Shown piece by piece: positions 1-7,111 of a stretch of DNA of 64,000 nt. Within the stretch, counting starts at the first letter, position 1. Every line of letters starts with the position of its first letter. Under the pieces are notes generated by a model that was given only the letters and a program-made list of their open reading frames with translations, made no database searches and was not told the origin of the DNA. A program made the translations under genes and the position numbers. Source of the stretch: Aldehydirespirator sp965205155 (GTDB lineage: Bacteria > Actinomycetota > Acidimicrobiia > Acidimicrobiales > Aldehydirespiratoraceae); contig OZ242033.1 in NCBI GenBank assembly GCA_965205155.1, positions 1,984,001-2,048,000 of the forward strand, given 5' to 3'.

Positions 1-1
1 G

Positions 2-385
2 GCGTGGGTGTCGATCACCGGGCACGGACGCCGGGGTCTACACAGCAACCGGATCGCCTTCGGTGACGACGCGGCCGCCTCCGGGGGGCTGGTCGTGCCC
101 GGCGAGCCGCCGATGTTCGTGGGCGACGCCATCGCCGACCCCATCGCCGGCCTGGCCGCCGCGTCGGTAGCCGCCCGCCTGCTGTCCGAGGGCCGGGCCG
201 GTCTCGTGGACGTTTCACTGGCCTCGGCAGCGGCGTGGGTCGCGAGCGGGGCTGGTCCAGCCATCGAGCGACCCGTCGTGCAGAGCGGCGATCGCTGGCA
301 GGTCGAGCTGGCCGATGGCCCGGTGGCGGTACGCCCTCCCGCGGCGCCCGACCGGCTCACGGCCCGCCCGCAAGCCGCCAGGTAG
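2..385 (+). CDS. CaiB/BaiF (class III) CoA-transferase, C-terminal part (5' truncated by window edge)
   Basis: The reading frame is open from the first bases of the window, so the gene starts outside it. The visible 127 residues begin with AWVSITGHGR, followed by an AFGDDAAASGG stretch and a DAIADPIAG segment. These match the central and C-terminal part of class III CoA-transferases, which move CoA between carboxylic acids. A GTG at position 8 is in frame but lies inside the conserved domain, so it is not the start. The next gene is an acyl-CoA carboxylase carboxyltransferase 268 bp downstream, so both may act on acyl-CoAs. The substrate cannot be told from this fragment. Confidence 0.75.
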   Translation, partial: AWVSITGHGRRGLHSNRIAFGDDAAASGGLVVPGEPPMFVGDAIADPIAGLAAASVAARLLSEGRAGLVDVSLASAAAWVASGAGPAIERPVVQSGDRWQVELADGPVAVRPPAAPDRLTARPQAAR

Positions 386-396
386 TCCTTCGGCAG

Positions 397-582
397 ATTG
401 GCAGCGTTTTGCACGTCCTGCGTGCGTTGTGCTGCCAGTTCGCGGGGTGGCTTGGCGCAGTTCCGGGATTGGCAGCGTTTTGCACGTCATGCGTGCGTTG
501 TGCTGCCAGTTCGCGGGGTGGCTTGGCGCAGTTCCGGGATTGGCAGCGTTTTGCACGTCATGCGTGCGTTGTGCTGCCAGTT
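397..582. repeat. Three tandem copies of a 71-bp unit holding a two-stem hairpin
   Basis: Units start at 397, 468 and 539 with a 71-bp period. Each holds the outer arms ATTGGCAGC and GCTGCCAGTT (10 bp with one wobble) and an inner stem GCACG/CGTGC, so each transcript unit could fold as a nested hairpin. The spacer between units is identical in the first two copies. The same outer arms occur at 6757-6802 and 52757-52801. The array fills most of the gap between the CoA-transferase and the carboxyltransferase. Function unknown. Confidence 0.85.
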
Positions 583-653
583 CAGTTGGGGATGGTTACC
601 GTGGTCGCGGTGGGTAGTACCTCTGGCAGCGAGCCTCAGGAGGCCGGACCGGC

Positions 654-2150
654 GTGAGCGGCGACTCCGGGTGGGACTCCACCGTCGAGGACCTCGAGCG
701 TCGCCGGCAGCAGGCTCGAGCCATGGGAGGCGCCGAGAAGCTGGCTCAGCGCCGGGCGGAGGGGCGTCTGGACGCTCGGGGCCGCATAGACGGGCTCCTC
801 GATGCGGGCTCGTTCACCGAGATCGGCATCCTGGCCGGCCCGGTGCCGGCCGACGCTCTGGTGGCCGGTGTGGGGGCCATCGACGGCCGTCCGGTGGCCG
901 TGGGCGCGGAGGACTTCACCACCATGGGGGGCTCCATCGGTCCGGCCGCCACCCGCAAGCGGTGGCGGATTGCCGACATCGCCCACCGCGAGCGCATCCC
1001 GCTGGTAATGCTGCTGGAGGGAGCCGGGCACCGGCCTCCCATGCCGGGCGATCCCGGTGGGGGTGGGCCCAACGACCTGCAAGCCCAGGCGGCCCTGTCG
1101 GGGAACGTGCCCATGGTGTGCGGGGTGATGGGGCCGTCGGCCGGTCATGGGGCCATCACCGCCCTGCTGTGCGACTTCTCGGTCATGACTGGTGATGCGG
1201 CCATCTTCACCGCGGGTCCTCCGGTGGTGGAGGCTTCGTTGGGAGAACGGGTCGGCAAGGACGATCTCGGCGGGCCCGAAGTGGCCATCAGCGCGGGAAC
1301 CATTCACAACGCCGCGGCCGACGATGCCGACCTGCTGAGCCAGATCCGCTCATACCTCTCGTACTTTGGATCGTCGGCTTGGGAGCGGCCCCCCGTAGTC
1401 GACACCGGCGACACCGGCCGGCGTCGCATCGAGCGCATGCTCGACTTGGTTCCACGCGACGGCCGTCGGGGCTACGACATGACCGCGGTCGTGGAGTCGG
1501 TGGTCGACTGCGGCCAGAGCCTGCCGATCCAGCCCGGCCACGGCCGGTCCATCATCTGCGCGCTGGCCCGCATCGGCGGCGAGCCGGTCGGGATCGTGGC
1601 CAACCAGCCGGTCGAGTTGGCCGGCTCGATCGATGTCGCTGCAGCCGGCAAGGCGGCCCACTTCATCTCGGTGTGCGATGCCTTCCACCTGCCGCTGCTG
1701 TTCCTGGCCGACAACCCCGGCGTCCTCGCGGGCACCGCGTCGGAGCGGGCGGGCGTGCTGCGGGCCTCGGCTCGCATGTACGCCGCCCAGACCCGGGCCA
1801 CCACCGTCAAGATCCATGTCACGCTGCGCAAGGCTTTCGGCTTCGGCAGTTGTGTGATGGCCATGAACCCGCACGACTCCCAGACCCTCAGCTTCGCCTT
1901 CCCGGGTGCCACGGTGGGGGCCATGGGTGCCGCGGGGGCGGGCCGGGCGGTGGGCGCCGACGAGCAGGGCGAGCAGGACCTGCGCCGGGCCGAGGAGGAA
2001 TCGGCCTACCGGTCGGCGTCGGCGCTGAGCTTCGACGAGGTGATCGATCCCCGCGACACCCGCAACGCCGTCCTGTCGGCCCTGGAGGTGTCGGCCCGGC
2101 GTCGCAGCCAGCCCTGCCGGCCCAAGGCCCGCACCGGGATCACGCCGTAG
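654..2150 (+). CDS. Acyl-CoA carboxylase, carboxyltransferase (beta) subunit
   Basis: The 498-residue protein resembles propionyl-/methylmalonyl-CoA carboxyltransferase subunits, which transfer carboxyl from carboxybiotin to an acyl-CoA. Visible features are the N-terminal KLAQRRAEGRLDARGRIDGL segment, a first crotonase-like half (roughly residues 60-240) and a second half (roughly 270-480) with the ADNPGVLAG and FPGATVGAMG stretches typical of this family. The GTG start at 654 is preceded by CAGGAGG about 8 nt upstream. The biotin carboxylase/BCCP subunit is not next to it, so the partner must be encoded elsewhere. It ends in front of a palindromic element shared with the convergent serC. 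Acyl-CoA specificity is not assigned. Confidence 0.85.
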   Translation: MSGDSGWDSTVEDLERRRQQARAMGGAEKLAQRRAEGRLDARGRIDGLLDAGSFTEIGILAGPVPADALVAGVGAIDGRPVAVGAEDFTTMGGSIGPAATRKRWRIADIAHRERIPLVMLLEGAGHRPPMPGDPGGGGPNDLQAQAALSGNVPMVCGVMGPSAGHGAITALLCDFSVMTGDAAIFTAGPPVVEASLGERVGKDDLGGPEVAISAGTIHNAAADDADLLSQIRSYLSYFGSSAWERPPVVDTGDTGRRRIERMLDLVPRDGRRGYDMTAVVESVVDCGQSLPIQPGHGRSIICALARIGGEPVGIVANQPVELAGSIDVAAAGKAAHFISVCDAFHLPLLFLADNPGVLAGTASERAGVLRASARMYAAQTRATTVKIHVTLRKAFGFGSCVMAMNPHDSQTLSFAFPGATVGAMGAAGAGRAVGADEQGEQDLRRAEEESAYRSASALSFDEVIDPRDTRNAVLSALEVSARRRSQPCRPKARTGITP

Positions 2151-2157
2151 GGCAGCC

Positions 2158-2264
2158 CCGGCCGGCGGGTCCTGTCGTCGAGCTCCGTCCGACCGACGGG
2201 CCTGCGGCCCATTGTCGGTCGCCCGGACTCGTCGCCACCCCCCGGCCTGGCCGGTCGCATGCTC
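2158..2264. terminator. Two-armed palindromic element, copy 1 (likely bidirectional terminator)
   Basis: Conserved arms GGCCGGCGGG (2160-2169) and CCCCCCGGCC (2238-2247) pair at 9 of 10 positions. Between them lies a separate hairpin, GACCGAC-GGGCC / GGCCC-ATT-GTCGGTC. A second copy with the same arms but a different inner hairpin is at 16054-16150. Both copies lie between converging genes, which suggests a bidirectional transcription terminator. There is no U-tract. Confidence 0.6.
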
Positions 2265-2275
2265 CGGTCGAGCCG

Positions 2276-3421
2276 CTAGTGGGTGAGGCGCTCCACGATG
2301 TGGTCGATGCAGTTGGTGAGGGCCTCGACGTCGGAGGGCTCCACCGCGGGGAACATGCCGATTCGTAGCTGGTTGCGTCCGAGCTTGCGGTAGCCGTCGG
2401 TGTCGACGATGCCGTTGGCTCGCAGTGCGGCGCTGATGTCGTCGGCGCTCACCCGGTCGTCGAAGTCGATGGTGCCCACCACCCGGCTGCGGATGGCAGT
2501 GTCGGCCACGAAGGGCGAGGCGATGTCGGAGGCCTCGGCCCAGCCGTAGAGGATGTCGGCGGAGCGGTCGCTGCGGGACGCGGCCCACTCCAGCCCGCCG
2601 TTGCCGTTGAGCCAGTCGACCTGCTGCACGGTGAGGAACACCGTGGCCAGCGCGGGAGTGTTGTAGGTCTGGTCCTTGCGGGAGTTGTCCACCGCCAGCT
2701 TGAGGTCCAGGAAGGCCGGGGTCCAGCGGCCCGAGGCCGACAGGCGCTCGATCCTCTCGATGGCGGCGGGCGACATCAGCGCGATCCACAGCCCGCCGTC
2801 GCTAGACAGGGCCTTCTGCGGCGCGAAGTAGTAGACGTCGCATCCCGAGGGGTCGAACCGGAGCCCGCCCGCGGCCGAGGTGGCGTCCACCAGCACCAGC
2901 GCCTCGTCGTCGCCGGCGGGGCGGCGGACCTCCAGCATCACTCCTGTCGACGTCTCGTTGTGGGGATAGCAGTAGGCGTCGACCCCGTCGGTGGCCTCGA
3001 GCGGGGGGCAGGTCCCGAAGTCCCCGACCAGCACCGACGGTTCGTCGAGATGGGGCGCGGACGCGGTCACGGCAACGAACTTGGAGCTGAACTCGCCCAG
3101 CGACAGGTGGTGGCTGCGCCGCTCGATCAGCCCGAAGCTGGCCGCGTCCCAGAAGGCGGTGGCGCCGCCGTTGCCCATCACCACCTCGTAGCCGTCGGGC
3201 GCCCCGAACAGGTCGGCGATCCCGGCCTTCAGCTCGGCCACCACCCGGCGCACCCCGGCCTTGCGGTGGCTGGTGCCGAGATAGTCGACGGCCCGGTCGG
3301 CCAGCGCCTGAGCGGCCGCGGGACGGAACTTCGACGGGCCGGATCCGAAGCGGCCGTCGGAGGGCAGCATGGCGGCGGGGATGGTGACGGTCTCGGGCCG
3401 TGGCGGCGCTTGTGCAGGCAT
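2276..3421 (-). CDS. serC: Phosphoserine aminotransferase
   Basis: SerC converts 3-phosphohydroxypyruvate and glutamate to phosphoserine and 2-oxoglutarate in serine synthesis, using PLP in the cytoplasm. The 381-residue product has the GSGPSKFRP N-terminal motif, YLGTSHRK, and the PLP-lysine segment YYFAPQKALSSDGGLW with the lysine at about residue 203. It is of the type found in actinobacteria. An upstream in-frame extension to 3523 exists, but ATG at 3421 just precedes the conserved region and is preferred. The gene converges on the carboxyltransferase gene and diverges from the aminotransferase at 3557. Confidence 0.92.
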   Translation of the reverse strand: MPAQAPPRPETVTIPAAMLPSDGRFGSGPSKFRPAAAQALADRAVDYLGTSHRKAGVRRVVAELKAGIADLFGAPDGYEVVMGNGGATAFWDAASFGLIERRSHHLSLGEFSSKFVAVTASAPHLDEPSVLVGDFGTCPPLEATDGVDAYCYPHNETSTGVMLEVRRPAGDDEALVLVDATSAAGGLRFDPSGCDVYYFAPQKALSSDGGLWIALMSPAAIERIERLSASGRWTPAFLDLKLAVDNSRKDQTYNTPALATVFLTVQQVDWLNGNGGLEWAASRSDRSADILYGWAEASDIASPFVADTAIRSRVVGTIDFDDRVSADDISAALRANGIVDTDGYRKLGRNQLRIGMFPAVEPSDVEALTNCIDHIVERLTH

Positions 3422-3543
3422 CGCCCGGAAGTCTGGCACCCCGCCAGCCCCGCTCCACGCCATCTCCACCGGCAAGATCGACAGAATGTGCTGGAGCTTC
3501 AAGCGTCCGAACACTGCTCCCAATTCGCTCGGTCTCTCACCGG

Positions 3544-3549
3544 TACGCT
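3544..3549 (+). promoter_or_regulatory. -10 box TACGCT of the aminotransferase gene
   Basis: TACGCT lies 7 nt before the ATG at 3557. With normal -10 to start spacing the transcript would begin at or next to the start codon, giving a leaderless or nearly leaderless mRNA. No clear -35 box is visible. Confidence 0.5.
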
Positions 3550-3556
3550 CGCGGCC

Positions 3557-4756
3557 ATGAGCAGAGAGCGGATATCACGGCGCGTCGGAGCCATCGCCCC
3601 TTCGGCCACCCTGGCGGTGACCGCCAAGGCCAGAGCGCTTCGGGCCGCGGGGGAGCGGGTCATCAGCTTCGGGGCCGGGGAGCCCGACTTCCCCACGCCC
3701 GCCCACATCGTGGAGGCGGCCGCGGCCGCGTGCCGCGACCCGCAGCACCACAAGTACACGCCGGTGGGCGGGCTCGAGGAGCTGCGGGAGGCGGTGGCGG
3801 TCAAGACCCGGCGCGACTCCGGCCTGGAGGTCGATCCGGCCGACGTGCTCGTCACCAACGGCGGCAAGCACGCGGTGTACAACGCCATCGCCGCGGTGGT
3901 CGACGACGGGGACGAGGTGCTGCTGCCGACGCCGTACTGGACCACCTATCCCGAGCCGATCGCCCTGTCGGGCGGGGTGACCGTGCCCGTCCTGGCCACC
4001 GCCGCCAGCGGCTTCCGGGTGAGCGTCGACCAGCTGGAGGCGGCCCGGACACCCCGGACCAAGGCGCTGATATTCGTGTCTCCCTCGAACCCGACCGGGG
4101 CCGTCTACCCCCGCGCCGAGATCGAGGAGATCGGCCGCTGGGCCGCGGAGCACGGCATCTGGGTGCTGACCGACGAGATCTACGAGCACCTCACCTACGG
4201 CGAGGCCGAGCACCATTCAATGCCGGTGGTGGTGCCCGATCTGCGCGACCGCTGCATCGTGCTCAACGGCGTGGCCAAGACCTATGCCATGACCGGCTGG
4301 CGGGTGGGTTGGATGATCGGACCGTCCGACGCCATGGCCGCGGCCCGCAACCTTCAGAGCCACTGCACGTCCAACGTGTGCAACGTGGCCCAGGCCGCCG
4401 CGCTGGCCGCGGTGTCGGGCCCTCTCGACGCGGTGGTGGAGATGCGCCGCCACTTCGACCGCCGGCGCCAGACCATGCACCGCCTGCTGAGCGGGATCGA
4501 GGGGCTGGTATGCCCCGAGCCGGAGGGCGCCTTCTACGCCTACCCCGACGCCGGCGGCCTGCTGGGCCGCGACTTCGGCGGGGTCCGGCCGGCCACCACC
4601 CTGGAGCTGGCCGACCTGCTGCTGGAGCGAGCCAAGGTGGCGGTCGTCCCCGGCGAGGCCTTCGGTGCCAGCGGGGGGCTGCGGCTGTCTTTCGCGCTGG
4701 GCGACGACGACCTGGGCGAGGGCGTCGGTCGCATGGTCGAGCTACTCCAGTCGTGA
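3557..4756 (+). CDS. Class I/II PLP-dependent aminotransferase (aspartate aminotransferase type)
   Basis: The 399-residue protein is a fold-type I aminotransferase of the AspC/AspAT Ib subgroup. It shows ISFGAGEPDFPTP, the KYTPVGGLEELR segment, SPSNPTGAVY, the DEIYEHLTYG aspartate/tyrosine region, the Schiff-base lysine in NGVAKTYAMTGWRVGWM (K241), and a C-terminal arginine in GLRLSFAL. The likely reaction is oxaloacetate plus glutamate to aspartate plus 2-oxoglutarate. The ATG at 3557 follows a -10-like TACGCT by 7 nt. The next gene overlaps its stop by 4 nt, so the two are probably cotranslated. The exact amino-acid specificity is inferred. Confidence 0.87.
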   Translation: MSRERISRRVGAIAPSATLAVTAKARALRAAGERVISFGAGEPDFPTPAHIVEAAAAACRDPQHHKYTPVGGLEELREAVAVKTRRDSGLEVDPADVLVTNGGKHAVYNAIAAVVDDGDEVLLPTPYWTTYPEPIALSGGVTVPVLATAASGFRVSVDQLEAARTPRTKALIFVSPSNPTGAVYPRAEIEEIGRWAAEHGIWVLTDEIYEHLTYGEAEHHSMPVVVPDLRDRCIVLNGVAKTYAMTGWRVGWMIGPSDAMAAARNLQSHCTSNVCNVAQAAALAAVSGPLDAVVEMRRHFDRRRQTMHRLLSGIEGLVCPEPEGAFYAYPDAGGLLGRDFGGVRPATTLELADLLLERAKVAVVPGEAFGASGGLRLSFALGDDDLGEGVGRMVELLQS

Positions 4757-6741
4757 ACAGTCCGGCAGTGCTGCCCTACGGCGAGTGGCCGTCCACCGTC
4801 ACCGCCGCGTGCCTGGTGCAGGGGGCGGCGGGAATCTCCGAGGTCATCGCCGATCCGGTGCAGCCCTGGCTGCTGTGGTGGGCCGAGAGCCGCCCTGATG
4901 AGGGCGGGCGGACCGCGGTGATGCGCCGCGATCTCCGCGGTGGCGAGTCTGAGGAGGTCACGCCGCCGGACGCCAACGTCCGCACCCTGGTCCACGAGTA
5001 CGGCGGCGGATCCTGGTGGCCCCACGACGGGTCGCTCCACTACGTGGAGTTCGCCGACCAGCGGCTCCGGAGAATCGACCAGCCGGGTGCCGAGCCGCGG
5101 CTGCTCACGGCCGGGCCGCCCGAGCCCCGGGCGTGGCGCTACGCCGACGGGCGGGTCACCCCCGACGGCCGCTGGAGCGTGTGCGTGCAGGAGCGCCATG
5201 ACACCGGCGGCGAGCCCGCCAACGAGCTGGTGGCCGTGGCCACCGACGGTTCGCAACGGGTGGTTCCACTTTGGTCGGGCGCCGATTTTGTGATGACGCC
5301 GCGGGTGTCGCCCGACGGATCGATGCTGGCCTGGATCTCCTGGGACCATCCGAACATGCCCTGGGACGCCACCCGGCTGCACGTCCATGAACTCCGAGAG
5401 GCGGAATTGGGCGCGGAGGTGCAAGTCCTGGGCCGCCACGGCGACCGGAGCCTGTGCGAGCCGGGCTGGGATCCCGGCCCGGACGGTTCGGAACCGACGT
5501 TGATGGTGTGCAGCGACCACCACGACTGGTGGGGCCTCTACGAGGTGAGCCTCGAGAGCGGGTCCCTGCTTCCGGCCGTCGTGGGCGACTTCGATGTGGC
5601 CACCCCGCCCTGGGTCTTCGGAATGCAGCGCTGGGCGGCGGCCGGCGGGACGGTGGCCGCCGTGGCGGGGATGGGATCGGGCGACCAGATCCTGGTGGAC
5701 GGCCACGCCGTGCCGGTGATTGACTCGTCGGTGTCGTCGCTGGCCATCGCCCGCGACGCAGCCGACGGCGCGGCGGTGCTGGCCTACGCGGGAGCCGGCT
5801 ACCGGCACGAACCCGAGGTTGCGGTGGTGCGCGTCACCGGCGACGGCCATGCCGACCGCAGCGTGGTGAGGCCGGCTCGGGAGCTGGGCCTTGGCGATGA
5901 CCTGCTGATCGAGCCGGAGGCCATCACCTTCCCTACCGGTGGAGACAGATCAGCGGTAGCTCACGCCCTGTACTTCCGGCCCGCCAATCCGGCCTGTGCC
6001 GGCCCGGTCGGGGATCGGCCGCCGCTACTGGTCACCGCCCACGGAGGGCCCACCGCGGCGGCCCGCCGCCAGCTCCAGCTGGGAGTCGTCTACTGGACCT
6101 CCAGAGGCATAGCCGTAGTCGATGTCGACTACCGGGGTTCCACCGGCTACGGGCGCCGCTACCGCCGGGCCCTGGAAGGCGCCTGGGGCGTCGTCGACGT
6201 CGAGGACTGTGTGGCCGCGGCCCGGTTCCTGGCCGACCGGGGGGACGTCGACCCTCAGCGGCTGATCATCCGGGGCGGGAGCGCGGGCGGCTTCACCGTG
6301 CTGGCCGCTCTCGCCCTCCACGACACGTTCGCGGCCGGGGCCAGCCGTTACGGCATTGCCGACCTTGAGGCTCTGGCCGCCGACACCCACAAGTTCGAGT
6401 CCCGCTACCTGGACCGCCTCGTCGGTCCCTACCCGGAGGCCCGAGATGTCTACCTCGCCCGGTCTCCGATCCACCACATCGGTGGCTTCGACGCGCCCAT
6501 GATCGTGCTCCAGGGTGACGAGGACGAGATCGTGCCCCCCGCCCAGTCAGAGATGATCGTCGAGGCTCTCAAGGCCAAGGGCGTGCCGGTGGCCTACCTG
6601 CTCTTCGAGGGCGAGCAGCACGGCTTCCGCAGCGCCGACAACATCGTCGCCGCCCTGGAGGCCGAACTGGCCTTCTTCGGCCGGGTCCTCGGCTTCACGC
6701 CCGCCGACCGCCTCCCCGACCTGGAGATCAGCGGCCTGTAG
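4753..6741 (+). CDS. Prolyl oligopeptidase family (S9) serine peptidase
   Basis: The 662-residue protein has an N-terminal seven-bladed propeller-like region (about residues 1-400) and a C-terminal alpha/beta-hydrolase domain. The hydrolase triad can be placed at Ser510 in GGSAGGF, Asp591 in GDEDEIVPP and His623 in EGEQHGF. THGGP and GSTGYGRRYR motifs match acylaminoacyl-peptidase/dipeptidyl-peptidase-like S9C proteins. No signal peptide is seen, so it is probably a cytoplasmic peptidase acting on short peptides. The GTG start at 4753 overlaps the aminotransferase stop (GTGA). A long upstream open frame antisense to other genes is a shadow. Confidence 0.9.
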   Translation: MNSPAVLPYGEWPSTVTAACLVQGAAGISEVIADPVQPWLLWWAESRPDEGGRTAVMRRDLRGGESEEVTPPDANVRTLVHEYGGGSWWPHDGSLHYVEFADQRLRRIDQPGAEPRLLTAGPPEPRAWRYADGRVTPDGRWSVCVQERHDTGGEPANELVAVATDGSQRVVPLWSGADFVMTPRVSPDGSMLAWISWDHPNMPWDATRLHVHELREAELGAEVQVLGRHGDRSLCEPGWDPGPDGSEPTLMVCSDHHDWWGLYEVSLESGSLLPAVVGDFDVATPPWVFGMQRWAAAGGTVAAVAGMGSGDQILVDGHAVPVIDSSVSSLAIARDAADGAAVLAYAGAGYRHEPEVAVVRVTGDGHADRSVVRPARELGLGDDLLIEPEAITFPTGGDRSAVAHALYFRPANPACAGPVGDRPPLLVTAHGGPTAAARRQLQLGVVYWTSRGIAVVDVDYRGSTGYGRRYRRALEGAWGVVDVEDCVAAARFLADRGDVDPQRLIIRGGSAGGFTVLAALALHDTFAAGASRYGIADLEALAADTHKFESRYLDRLVGPYPEARDVYLARSPIHHIGGFDAPMIVLQGDEDEIVPPAQSEMIVEALKAKGVPVAYLLFEGEQHGFRSADNIVAALEAELAFFGRVLGFTPADRLPDLEISGL

Positions 6742-6756
6742 CGGGCCTGCCCCGGG

Positions 6757-6802
6757 AATTGGCAGCAGCCGGTGCCGAAACCGGCGCTCCCCGCTGCCAG
6801 TT
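6757..6802. repeat. AATTGGCAGC-armed hairpin, variant core
   Basis: Outer arms AATTGGCAGC (6757-6766) and GCTGCCAGTT (6793-6802) are the same as in the 397-582 array, but the inner stem is GCCGGT/ACCGGC instead of GCACG/CGTGC. It lies between the converging S9 peptidase and the small minus-strand gene, where it could serve as a terminator. Confidence 0.75.
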
Positions 6803-6812
6803 GGGCTGGAAA

Positions 6813-7073
6813 TCAGTCCTTGCCGGCTTCCTCGGCGCTGGAGCCGTCACCGTCCTCGGCGGGCGCATCCGCGGGGCCCGCGCCGGCGTCGCCAGCCTGA
6901 TCGTCGACTGCCTCGCCGTTCTGGGCCGCAGTCTCGGCGATCGTGGGCCACGACGACTCGTCCACCTGGGACCTGCGCCGGCGCTGCATGACCATGCGAC
7001 CCACACCCACCAGGGCGCCCGCGACGGCACCGAACTTGAGTAGACGGACGGTCCGGGTCAGAACGCGCGGCAT
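6813..7073 (-). CDS. Small membrane-anchored protein with acidic tail
   Basis: The 86-residue protein starts MPRVLTRTVRLLKFGAVAG, giving one hydrophobic helix (about residues 12-30), then a basic MQRRRRSQVDESSWPTI segment and a long acidic, Ala/Gly-rich disordered tail. It is probably anchored in the cytoplasmic membrane with the tail inside. I do not recognise a named family or function. The ATG at 7073 lies 6 nt after a -10-like TAGGCT (minus strand), consistent with leaderless transcription, which supports a real gene. Confidence 0.7.
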   Translation of the reverse strand: MPRVLTRTVRLLKFGAVAGALVGVGRMVMQRRRRSQVDESSWPTIAETAAQNGEAVDDQAGDAGAGPADAPAEDGDGSSAEEAGKD

Positions 7074-7079
7074 GTCCGC

Positions 7080-7085
7080 AGCCTA
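7080..7085 (-). promoter_or_regulatory. -10 box TAGGCT of the small membrane protein gene
   Basis: Read on the minus strand, TAGGCT is followed by 6 nt and then the ATG at 7073, the same arrangement as at several other genes in this window. Confidence 0.5.
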
Positions 7086-7111
7086 CCGGCCGGGGCTTCA
7101 GATACTGACGG

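Noticed and set aside
8..385. Complete 125-residue gene starting with GTG at position 8
   Set aside because: The frame is open to the window edge and the first visible residues are already conserved CoA-transferase sequence, so the gene is truncated.
397..582. CRISPR-like array
   Set aside because: Only three units, the whole 71-bp period is repeated including the spacers, and no cas genes are near. It is a tandem hairpin repeat.
3400..4752. N-terminal extension of the S9 peptidase frame across the aminotransferase gene
   Set aside because: That part is the aminotransferase read in another frame. GTG at 4753 overlapping the upstream stop is the likely start.
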